64,000 nucleotides of DNA from Janthinobacterium aquaticum (GTDB lineage: Bacteria > Pseudomonadota > Gammaproteobacteria > Burkholderiales > Burkholderiaceae_D): NCBI RefSeq assembly GCF_009208565.1, contig NZ_WFLK01000015.1, positions 147,697-211,696 of the forward strand, written 5' to 3'. Both the position numbers and the translations under genes were made by a program. Below are positions 56,933-64,000 of the stretch, piece after piece. The notes below the pieces were generated by a model that worked only from the letters and a program-made list of their open reading frames with translations, made no database searches and was not told where the DNA came from. Position 1 is the first letter of the stretch. The number at the start of each line of letters is the position of its first letter.

Positions 56933-57519
56933 GGCGCCTCCCGTTTGGCCAGGCAGGTGCGCAGGCGTTCCAGGCTGCGCCGTATCCAGGTTTTCACGGT
57001 GCCGATAGGCAGCGCCATCTGCTGCGCCACTTCGCTGTGCGACAGGTCATGGTAATACGCCAGTGCAATCACCTGGCGGTGCAAGCCTTCCAGGGCCGAC
57101 ATGCAATAGGCCAGCGCCTTGGCGTCGCCGCTCATCTGCAGCGCTTCGATCGGCGTGGCCTGCGGATCTTTCAGTGCGTTCATGACTTCGCCATCAAACT
57201 GTTCAGCATCGATTTCCACCGTGTCGTCGCTACGCCGCAGCACATCGAACGCCTTGTTGCGCACGATGGTGGCCATCCAGGTCATGGGCGCCGCCAGATG
57301 ACTTTGATACGTGGCGGCATTGTTCCAGATGGCGACGAAACCCTCTTGCAGGGCCTCTTCAGCGAGCTCCTGCTTGTGCAATATACGCAGCGCGAAGCCA
57401 AACAGTTTCGAGGAAGTAGCGTTATAGAGTTGGCGAAATGCAACAGCATCACGCTTGCCGGCAGCAAGCAACCAGGTTTTCAGCTGTTGCGGGTCGAGCG
57501 TTTGAGCATCAGGGGACAC
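56929..57519 (-). CDS. ECF-type sigma factor (SigK-like)
   Basis: Extracytoplasmic-function sigma factor of 196 aa. Region 2 reads LFGFALRILHKQELAEEALQEGFVAIWNNAATYQ...MTWMATIVRNKAFDVLRR. Region 4 reads LEGLHRQVIALAYYHDLSHSEVAQQMALPIGTVKTWIRRSLERLRTCL. The start codon is GTG at 57519. It is coupled to the downstream anti-sigma gene, which would hold it inactive until an envelope signal arrives. The regulon is unknown. Confidence 0.92.
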   Translation of the reverse strand: MSPDAQTLDPQQLKTWLLAAGKRDAVAFRQLYNATSSKLFGFALRILHKQELAEEALQEGFVAIWNNAATYQSHLAAPMTWMATIVRNKAFDVLRRSDDTVEIDAEQFDGEVMNALKDPQATPIEALQMSGDAKALAYCMSALEGLHRQVIALAYYHDLSHSEVAQQMALPIGTVKTWIRRSLERLRTCLAKREAP

Positions 57520-57559
57520 GGCTGGCCTTCACAAAGTAACAAACGTCACGAATGTGCAG

Positions 57560-57587
57560 GTTATAGCAAGAATGCAATGGTTTGCAA
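57560..57587 (-). promoter_or_regulatory. candidate sigma-70 promoter of the sigma/anti-sigma operon
   Basis: On the minus strand TTGCAA (57587-57582), a 16-base spacer, then TATAAC (57565-57560). The start point would be about 57553, roughly 34 bases before the GTG of the sigma gene. Confidence 0.45.
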
Positions 57588-57608
57588 CAGTATTCTGTTG
57601 CAAGCGAT

Positions 57609-58130
57609 TTAGCCGGCGATGGCGTTGTCGAGCAGCTTGTGCAGTTCGGCAAACTCCGGCTTGCCGACATAGCGCTTGAGGATTTTGCCCTGTTTGTCGA
57701 GCACGAAGGTGGTGGGCGTCATGGCCACGTCGCCATAGGCCTTGGCGGCCTCGCCGTTAACGTCGAGCGCCACCTTGAACGGCAGCTGGCGCGTCTGGGC
57801 AAAGTTCAGCACATAGTTGGCCGGGTCGTACTGCATGGCCACGGCCACGAATTCGAGCCCCTTGGCCTTGTACTTGTTGTAGGTGTCGACCATCTCCGGC
57901 ATTTCGGCCACGCAGGTCGTGCAAGAGGTGGCCCAGAAATTGACCATCACCACTTTGCCGCGCAGGCTGCTTGAGGAAATCTTTTCGCCGTCGATGCTGT
58001 GGAAGGTCACATCGGGTGCGCTTTGCTTGTTGTTCAGCGACAGATAGGCGCCTGCCGCAATGCCGGCCGCCACGATGGCGATCACGGCTGGCTTGAGCCA
58101 GGACTTGGTGGCGGAGGGCGAAGTTGTCAT
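57609..58130 (-). CDS. TlpA-family thioredoxin-like protein
   Basis: Membrane-anchored thiol-disulfide protein of 173 aa. The N-terminal anchor helix is AVIAIVAAGIAAGAYLSL. The redox motif WATSCTTC and the cis-proline segment MTPTTFVLD are in the thioredoxin fold. Periplasmic location suggests cytochrome c maturation or disulfide reduction. The start at 58130 precedes the anchor; an upstream in-frame start would add 15 residues without support. Confidence 0.92.
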   Translation of the reverse strand: MTTSPSATKSWLKPAVIAIVAAGIAAGAYLSLNNKQSAPDVTFHSIDGEKISSSSLRGKVVMVNFWATSCTTCVAEMPEMVDTYNKYKAKGLEFVAVAMQYDPANYVLNFAQTRQLPFKVALDVNGEAAKAYGDVAMTPTTFVLDKQGKILKRYVGKPEFAELHKLLDNAIAG

Positions 58131-58218
58131 GAGATCACATCCGAAGCAAAGCCCAAAGCAAGGCGATGCGGCCATTATAGCCGCATCGCCTGATGGTTGC
58201 TGTAGGCCCGATGGCCTA

Positions 58219-59530
<1,312 letters not shown>

Positions 59531-59899
59531 TTACATATCGAGGATGTTTTTCAGCCAGTCGATGCGCGTACCCTCGATGGCCACGGCGTCAAAACGGCAG
59601 GCTGGCAGCTTCTGCTGGCGCTGCAGAAACATCTGCGCCGCCAGCACCATGCGCCGCTGCTTGGCCGGCGTGATGCTGGCCAGCGCCCCGCCAAAGCTGG
59701 CGCTGCTACGCTGGCGCACTTCCACGAAGACCAGGCCGCTGCCATCGCGCATGATCAGGTCGAGTTCGCCGCCCTTGCACAAAAAATTGCGTTGCACCAG
59801 CTGCAGGCCGTGCTGCTGCAAATAGGCCAGCGCCGTATCTTCGGCCAGCCTGCCCCGGATCTGCTTGTCAGTCGGCAGCTTGTCGCGTGGGGCGGGCAT
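59531..59899 (-). CDS. yraN: UPF0102 family protein YraN (nuclease-like)
   Basis: Protein of 122 aa of the YraN family, related to Holliday-junction-resolvase folds. The core motif GELDLIMRDGSGLVFVEVRQR provides the D-(X)n-E-x-(K/R) type active-site set, and ALAYLQQHGLQLVQRNF precedes it. The start at 59899 fits the family length and lies 11 bp after the lpoA stop. Its function is not well established. Confidence 0.92.
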   Translation of the reverse strand: MPAPRDKLPTDKQIRGRLAEDTALAYLQQHGLQLVQRNFLCKGGELDLIMRDGSGLVFVEVRQRSSASFGGALASITPAKQRRMVLAAQMFLQRQQKLPACRFDAVAIEGTRIDWLKNILDM

Positions 59900-59910
59900 G
59901 GCGCATGGTC

Positions 59911-61278
59911 TTATTGGGGCGGCGCGATTGCCGGCGCAGGCAGTGGCGCCGGCGGCCAGGCGCCCACCACGCCCTGCTGGTAGCTGGCCGCCTGTTCGGT
60001 ACGCTCGAAGCGAGCCTGGCCATTGTCGTAGCTGACCGACAGGCGGCCCGTCACGCCATCGAGCACAAACGGCGACTGCGGTTTCAACGCCACTTCGCGC
60101 GCTACGCGGAAAGCGTCGATACCGAGCGCATACAGGCGTTCCATGTCGGCGGTCAGGCGGCCATCCATGGGCTGCGGCGGCTGTGGATAAATCATGACCT
60201 GCGGATGGTCGCGCTGCACTTGCCATGGCAGGTCGAGCAGGCGCGCGCCATCGAGTTCGGGGCCGCTGGCGCCGCGGCCCATGCCCGGGTTGATCGAGGA
60301 CGTGCCGTACAGCGGCAGGTCGGGGCCGATCGCCACGCGCAGCTGGCGCGCCTGGTCGGCATCGAGGGCGGCAAACACCAGGCCGGGCGGCGTATTGTTC
60401 AGGCGTGCGCGTACCTGGACCAGCTCGGCGTCGCTCAGGTAGCCATTGGTGGCGGTCAGGTCCATCTGGTCGACCGTGCCGCCCTGGCGCAGCCATTCCT
60501 GGCGGAAGGCGCTGCTGATGCGGCGCTGCGATGGTGCGCCGGCCGACAGGATCAGGGCGCTGGCGCGCGGCTGTTCGCTGGCGGCCCAGGCGGCAACCTG
60601 GCGCGCTTCGGCTTCGATCGACAGGCCCATCACCAGCATTTTTTCCGGCAAGCGCGCAGTCTCGCGGCTATCGGGATGATTGAGGGCGATGGTCGGCTTA
60701 CGCACCAGGTCGCTGTTGGCCACCGCCGTCACGCCAGAGCGCGTCAGCGGACCGACCACGATATCCTGCTCCTGCTGGGCCTGGGCAAATTTATTGAGCA
60801 CATCGGCATTGCCGTCGCCGGTATCGATCACGGTCACTTCAAAGCCGCTGCGGTCGCGTTCATAGGCGGCCATAAAGCCGGCGCGCAGCAGTTCGGCCGC
60901 CGGTCCCAGCGTGCTCGAGCGCAGCGGCAGCAGCAGGCCGATATGATGCTGTTTGCCGTCCGACGGCGCCGGCGCGGTGGCGGCCGGCATGTCCTGCGCG
61001 GTACCGGTAGCCGGCTTGCCGGCGCTCGGCGCTACTTTGGGGGCGCCGCCGTCGTCATACGAGGTAATATCGGGCACGGCCACGGCAAACGTTACCGGTT
61101 CGGGTGCGGTCGGCGCAGGCGCGGCCGGCTTGGGCGCCGGCACGGGCGGCGGCATGACCCTTGTTTTTGATTCGATAGGCGCGCACAATTGCCCGGGCGC
61201 GTCGCAAGGCGTGCTGCAAGCGCTCAGCATGCCAGTCGCGGCACAAACAAGCAGTAACTTCACACTATTAGCAAGCAT
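59911..61278 (-). CDS. lpoA: LpoA-type penicillin-binding-protein activator lipoprotein (short form)
   Basis: Lipoprotein of 455 aa with lipobox LSAC (Cys21). After a Pro/Ala-rich linker (about 40-110) comes the LppC/LpoA C-terminal domain, a periplasmic-binding-protein-like fold (HIGLLLPLRSSTLGPAAELLRAGFMAAYERDRSGFEVTVIDTGDGNADVLNKFAQAQQEQDIVVGPLTRSGV). The N-terminal TPR domain of E. coli LpoA (678 aa) is missing. It is expected at the outer membrane, activating PBP1A. GGAGG precedes the ATG. Its start lies only 9 bp from that of divergent rsmI. Confidence 0.93.
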   Translation of the reverse strand: MLANSVKLLLVCAATGMLSACSTPCDAPGQLCAPIESKTRVMPPPVPAPKPAAPAPTAPEPVTFAVAVPDITSYDDGGAPKVAPSAGKPATGTAQDMPAATAPAPSDGKQHHIGLLLPLRSSTLGPAAELLRAGFMAAYERDRSGFEVTVIDTGDGNADVLNKFAQAQQEQDIVVGPLTRSGVTAVANSDLVRKPTIALNHPDSRETARLPEKMLVMGLSIEAEARQVAAWAASEQPRASALILSAGAPSQRRISSAFRQEWLRQGGTVDQMDLTATNGYLSDAELVQVRARLNNTPPGLVFAALDADQARQLRVAIGPDLPLYGTSSINPGMGRGASGPELDGARLLDLPWQVQRDHPQVMIYPQPPQPMDGRLTADMERLYALGIDAFRVAREVALKPQSPFVLDGVTGRLSVSYDNGQARFERTEQAASYQQGVVGAWPPAPLPAPAIAPPQ

Positions 61279-61287
61279 TGAACCTCC

Positions 61288-62196
61288 ATGACCGTACAAG
61301 AAAACAGTTTTATTGCCAATCTGCCTATCATGACAGAGGCGGCGCACCAGGTCTATCCTATCGCAACATTGTATGTAGTGGCCACGCCGATCGGCAATGT
61401 GACCGATATCAGCCTGCGCGCCCTGCACTTGCTCGGTATTGTGGACGCTGTTGCCTGTGAAGATACGCGCAATACCGCGCACCTGCTGACGCGCTTCGGC
61501 CTGAACAAGCCATTGATTGCTGCCCATCAACATAATGAGCGTGAAGTAGCGCAGTCGCTGATTGCCCGCCTGCAAGCTGGTGAGCGCATCGCGCTGGTGT
61601 CCGATGCAGGTACGCCCGCCGTCTCCGATCCCGGTGCACGCATCGTCGACGCCGTGCGTGACGCCGGCCTGCGCGTGCTGCCCTTGCCCGGAGCGTCGGC
61701 TGCCATTACCGCCATCTCGGCCAGCGGCTTGCTCAATGACCAGTTCTACTTTGTCGGCTTCCTGCCAGCCAAGGCCAAACAGCGTGAAACCATGCTGCAA
61801 AGCTTGAGCGGTATTACCGCCACCATGGTGTTTTATGAAGCGCCGCACCGCATCCTCGACTGCGCCACGGCGCTGGCTGCCGTCTTCGAGCCGTCCCGCC
61901 AGGTGGTGTTTGCGCGCGAACTGACCAAATTGTTCGAAGAAATCCACCGCTGCCCCCTGTCCGAGGCCGAAGCGTGGATACGCGCCGATGCACACCGTGA
62001 AAAAGGCGAATTCGTGATCCTGCTCGAAGGCGCCCCGGCCGAACAGGATGCGCAGGACGTCGAAGCCGAGCGCATCCTCAACATCCTGCTGGCCGAATGC
62101 AGCGTCAAGCAGGCCGCCAGCCTGGCAGCGCAAATTACCGGGCGCAAGAAAAACGCGCTGTATGAGCGGGCGTTGCAGTTGAAGGGGCAGGAGTAA
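61288..62196 (+). CDS. rsmI: 16S rRNA 2'-O-ribose methyltransferase (C1402)
   Basis: Tetrapyrrole-methylase-fold enzyme of 302 aa. Motifs: LYVVATPIGNVTDISLRAL, EDTRNTAHLLTRFGL, ALVSDAGTPAVSDPGARIV, LPLPGASAAITAISASGL and VFYEAPHRIL, all diagnostic for RsmI/YraL. The ATG at 61288 lacks a clear ribosome-binding site; the ATG at 61330 would leave 51 bp before lpoA and is a realistic alternative. It methylates the 2'-OH of C1402 in 16S rRNA using SAM. Confidence 0.94.
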   Translation: MTVQENSFIANLPIMTEAAHQVYPIATLYVVATPIGNVTDISLRALHLLGIVDAVACEDTRNTAHLLTRFGLNKPLIAAHQHNEREVAQSLIARLQAGERIALVSDAGTPAVSDPGARIVDAVRDAGLRVLPLPGASAAITAISASGLLNDQFYFVGFLPAKAKQRETMLQSLSGITATMVFYEAPHRILDCATALAAVFEPSRQVVFARELTKLFEEIHRCPLSEAEAWIRADAHREKGEFVILLEGAPAEQDAQDVEAERILNILLAECSVKQAASLAAQITGRKKNALYERALQLKGQE

Positions 62197-62199
62197 GAA

Positions 62200-62811
62200 C
62201 TATTTGGGCGGGGTCTGGCTGGCCAGATTTTGCAAGCTTATCTCCGATCCTTTGATAAAGATCTTGGGCTGTTCGATCACGCGCATGACAAACGATTTGC
62301 GTTCATCTACACGTGCGATAAATTCTTCGCGTGTGTAGAGCGTCGGGTTGATGCTGCGGCCTAGTTGCTGTTGCGCAGGCATCAGGTCTGACAGCAATTG
62401 TGCGTTCGATAGCTTGTCACCGATGATCATCAAGTCTATATCACTGTGCGCCTGTTCGCTGCCTCTGGCGATTGATCCATATATAAAAGCCAGTTCAATA
62501 TGGTGCCAATGCGGCAGCAGCGCCGTGCGCAAGGCATCACCGACACCAAACGTTTTCAATACGATGCTGCGCAGCTCCTCGAAAATCGGTGCATTGTGAT
62601 TGGCCTGATAGTGCTTTTGGTTGCCGATTTTTTTTACTGTAATGAGCGTGGCATTGACCAGTTTGGCCAGTTCGCGCTGGACGGAACCAGAGCCCGTAGC
62701 GGCGAAAGCAATGATTTCGCTGGCATAAAAAGAGCGTTGCGATTGCCCAAACAGCAAAGCCAGCACCCGTTGCTGTGTCTTGGAAAACAAGGAATTTGCG
62801 TAGTTACCCAT
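62200..62811 (-). CDS. HTH-fused minimal nucleotidyltransferase
   Basis: Protein of 203 aa. The N-terminal winged HTH (about 5-75: RVLALLFGQSQRSFYASEIIAFAATGSGSVQRELAKLVNATLITVKKIGNQKHYQAN) precedes a minimal nucleotidyltransferase domain with GSIARGSEQAHSDIDLMIIG (G112-S113, D124, D126). The third catalytic acid usually found in a later strand is not evident; SINPTLYTREEF stands there, so catalysis is doubtful. The start at 62811 lies in a palindromic operator (62805-62840) and just after its predicted start point. It converges on rsmI with 3 bp between. No HEPN partner is adjacent. Confidence 0.82.
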   Translation of the reverse strand: MGNYANSLFSKTQQRVLALLFGQSQRSFYASEIIAFAATGSGSVQRELAKLVNATLITVKKIGNQKHYQANHNAPIFEELRSIVLKTFGVGDALRTALLPHWHHIELAFIYGSIARGSEQAHSDIDLMIIGDKLSNAQLLSDLMPAQQQLGRSINPTLYTREEFIARVDERKSFVMRVIEQPKIFIKGSEISLQNLASQTPPK

Positions 62812-62847
62812 ATTGGGTAGGATAGAACCCAATATGGGTAAAGTCAA
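62805..62847 (-). promoter_or_regulatory. promoter embedded in a tandem palindromic operator
   Basis: Two copies of ACCCA-N3-TGGGT (62806-62818 and 62827-62839) form a larger 14-bp inverted repeat with an 8-base spacer. On the minus strand -35 TTGACT (62847-62842), a 17-base spacer and -10 TATCCT (62824-62819) overlap it. One palindrome fills the spacer, the other covers the start point and the ATG at 62811. The HTH-nucleotidyltransferase is the obvious candidate repressor (inference). Confidence 0.8.
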
Positions 62848-62850
62848 ACC

Positions 62851-63477
62851 TTACCATTTACAGCCACTATCCTTCTTGTCCAACAGCATCAGGACTGGCG
62901 CCAGCAGCCCGGCGCCGGCGTAGGCAGTGCGGCAGTCGCCGCGTTTGCCCTGAGCGATATTGCGCGCCAGCTCGGTTTCGGTTTGCAGCGGCTTGTCGGG
63001 AATCTGCCCTACTGCCGTGCCGACCTTGGCCGGATCGCGTTCGCCGGCCATCTTGCGCGCCGTGCTGCGCGCTGCCTCCATATCGAATTTGGGCACCGGA
63101 CCAGCGTCGGGATTGCTGGCCGCTGGTGCTGCCGGCACAGTGATTGCTGGTAGCGCCGTGTCGGCGACGCTGGCGCTGGCCGGCGCCTGTGCCACTGGTG
63201 TGCGTGCCAGGCGCGGTGGCTGTACCGGCTTCGGTACACGCCGTGGCTGCACGCTGGCCACGGGCGGTGGCGGCTTGACCGCTGGCGGCCTGATCCAGAC
63301 TGTCAGCGATTCCACGCGCGGGCCGGTGTCGGGCAGCGCAGGCGGGCGCGTGTGGCGCCAGCCGTACAGCAATGCGGCGTGCAGCAGCAGCGATACGCCA
63401 ACGCCCAGCACGACGCCATTGCGCCGGCGCCTGGGACCACGGTAGTTCAATGAAGTTGATAACGGTAGTGCAGTCAT
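62851..63477 (-). CDS. membrane-anchored hypothetical protein, TonB-like N-terminus
   Basis: Protein of 208 aa. A basic N-terminus with RRRRNGVV precedes one transmembrane helix (VVLGVGVSLLLHAALLYGW), then a Pro-rich periplasmic linker (KPPPPVASVQPRRVPKPVQPPRLAR) as in TonB-family proteins. The C-terminal part (about 120-208: KMAGERDPAKVGTAVGQIPDKPLQTETELARNIAQGKRGDCRTAYAGAGLLAP) has two cysteines and lacks a recognisable TonB C-domain. AGGA lies upstream of the ATG at 63477. The function is unknown. Confidence 0.75.
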   Translation of the reverse strand: MTALPLSTSLNYRGPRRRRNGVVLGVGVSLLLHAALLYGWRHTRPPALPDTGPRVESLTVWIRPPAVKPPPPVASVQPRRVPKPVQPPRLARTPVAQAPASASVADTALPAITVPAAPAASNPDAGPVPKFDMEAARSTARKMAGERDPAKVGTAVGQIPDKPLQTETELARNIAQGKRGDCRTAYAGAGLLAPVLMLLDKKDSGCKW

Positions 63478-63591
63478 GTTTTCGCATCCTGTGAGAGAAA
63501 ACCGAGCCACAGTGTCGCATACTTTATTGGCAAGAAAATCGTAGCTTAGGCCATGGGGCATAAATTATTTACGGGAAGTTCGGGCTGACCC

Positions 63592-63620
63592 TTGACCGAA
63601 CTGAATTCGGTCTGTATTAT
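63592..63620 (+). promoter_or_regulatory. sigma-70 promoter of tRNA-Pro
   Basis: TTGACC (63592-63597), 17 bases, TATTAT (63615-63620). The predicted start is about 63627, three bases before the mature tRNA. The spacer contains an ACCGAA/TTCGGT inverted repeat. Confidence 0.75.
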
Positions 63621-63629
63621 CTTGGTCTT

Positions 63630-63706
63630 CGGAGTGTGGCGCAGCCCGGTAGCGCACCTGGTTTGGGACCAGGGGGTCCAAGGTTCGAATCCTTGTACTC
63701 CGACCA
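63630..63706 (+). tRNA. tRNA-Pro (TGG anticodon)
   Basis: A 77-base cloverleaf with encoded CCA. The acceptor stem CGGAGTG pairs with TACTCCG, the anticodon arm CCTGG-TTTGGGA-CCAGG exposes TGG, and the T arm contains GGTTCGAATCC. It reads CCA and related proline codons. It has its own promoter and terminator and appears monocistronic. Confidence 0.97.
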
Positions 63707-63721
63707 AATTTGTAGAAAAAA

Positions 63722-63751
63722 CCCGAGAGTTTCGACTCTCGGGTTTTTTTT
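63722..63751 (+). terminator. Rho-independent terminator of tRNA-Pro
   Basis: Stem CCCGAGAGT/ACTCTCGGG (63722-63730 and 63735-63743) closed by a TTCG tetraloop and followed by eight T. Confidence 0.92.
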
Positions 63752-63784
63752 CGTCTGAATTTTCGTCTGAATTTTCGTTTGAAT
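63751..63784. repeat. 12-bp tandem repeat, nearly three units
   Basis: Units TCGTCTGAATTT at 63751-63762 and 63763-63774, then a partial variant TCGTTTGAAT (63775-63784). They sit between the tRNA terminator and REP-like copy C. Confidence 0.8.
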
Positions 63785-63787
63785 CAC

Positions 63788-63885
63788 GTAGGTCGGATTA
63801 GCGGGGCGACGCCCCGCGTAATCCGACAAATGCCGGCGCCAACAATGTTGTCGGATTACGGCCCCGCCGGGACCTAATCCGACCT
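63788..63885. repeat. REP-like intergenic repeat, copy C
   Basis: A 98-bp element, GTAGGTCGGATTAG ... CTAATCCGACC, with two GTCGGATTA/TAATCCGAC-type hairpins and the GGCGCCAACAATGTTG linker shared (inverted) with copy B. Confidence 0.85.
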
Positions 63886-63927
63886 TGTATTATTCCTCTC
63901 ATGCGGTTGATGGTGTTGCGAACAACA

Positions 63928-64000
63928 TTAACCGCTGTCAAAATTCTTGGTAGGCATATCAAGACCGGGTAACTGGATGCTGTATCCGCCCTTAGGCTCA
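63928..64000 (-). CDS. partial gene, C-terminal end only
   Basis: A minus-strand frame enters from beyond the window and ends at TAA 63930-63928. Its last residues are EPKGGYSIQLPGLDMPTKNF then DSG. Only 23 residues are visible and the family is not recognisable. A REP-like repeat begins 43 bases after the stop, as it does after other genes here, which supports a real 3' end. Confidence 0.4.
   Translation of the reverse strand, partial: EPKGGYSIQLPGLDMPTKNFDSG

Noticed and set aside
63630..64000. Genomic island inserted at tRNA-Pro
   Set aside because: The tRNA is intact, but no integrase and no repeat of the tRNA 3' end is seen in the short downstream stretch.

Overview
The window is GC-rich chromosomal DNA with dense, short-spaced genes. 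It looks like a beta-proteobacterium of the Oxalobacteraceae (Janthinobacterium / Duganella / Massilia type). Supporting signs are the gene orders rsmI | lpoA-yraN-diaA-dolP and ybeD-lipB-lipA, an FNR-linked ccoNOQPGH cluster with ccoI, ccoS and hemN, and a glrK-qseG-glrR cassette. No phage, CRISPR array, rRNA or complete insertion sequence is visible. The only mobile-like material is a 127-bp inverted-repeat element and three copies of a REP-like intergenic repeat family.

Layout. 0.05-6.8 kb (minus): an RND efflux operon of DUF2165 protein, adaptor, pump, a frameshifted outer-membrane factor and a DUF1349 protein, divergent from a cysteine-cluster HTH regulator (6.9-7.6 kb). 7.5-10.7 kb: MFS transporter and two overlapping LysR genes. 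10.8-12.2 kb: a Fur box between a truncated methyltransferase and an AraC/PchR-like regulator. 12.3-16.1 kb: small secreted protein, VOC protein, M16C protease. 16.4-20.3 kb: glrK-qseG-glrR followed by a BON-domain gene with two TGTC-N10-GACA sites and a consensus sigma-54 promoter. 20.5-24.3 kb: YfeH-type transporter and a LexA-boxed radical SAM / UdgX pair. 24.5-27.4 kb: modABC-modE. 27.4-30.5 kb: a hybrid histidine kinase. 30.7-43.4 kb: FNR, the cbb3 oxidase with its assembly genes, hemN and an Aer-like receptor. 43.5-49.5 kb: a GGDEF/EAL protein, a DUF808 protein, a LysE exporter and a FecR/DUF6600 protein. 49.9-52.8 kb: ybeD-lipB-lipA and ung. 53-58.1 kb: TonB receptor with a small cysteine-pair membrane protein, thioesterase, sigma/anti-sigma pair, TlpA-like thioredoxin. 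58.2-62.2 kb: dolP-diaA-yraN-lpoA and divergent rsmI. 62.2-64 kb: an HTH-nucleotidyltransferase with its own palindromic operator, a TonB-like N-terminal protein, tRNA-Pro(TGG) and the 3' end of one more gene.

How it fits together. The strongest theme is regulatory wiring readable from the DNA. FNR is encoded beside its probable targets, the cbb3 oxidase and an aerotaxis receptor; both promoters carry an exact TTGAT-N4-ATCAA centred 41.5 bp before the predicted start and a TACRCT -10. The GlrR operon is followed by a textbook GlrR/sigma-54 promoter driving a periplasmic BON protein. The radical SAM-UdgX DNA-repair pair sits under a LexA box. The molybdate operon has a ModE-like operator. The least understood unit is the stand-alone HTH-nucleotidyltransferase at 62.2-62.8 kb. 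Its promoter is embedded in two ACCCA-N3-TGGGT palindromes and its message may be leaderless.
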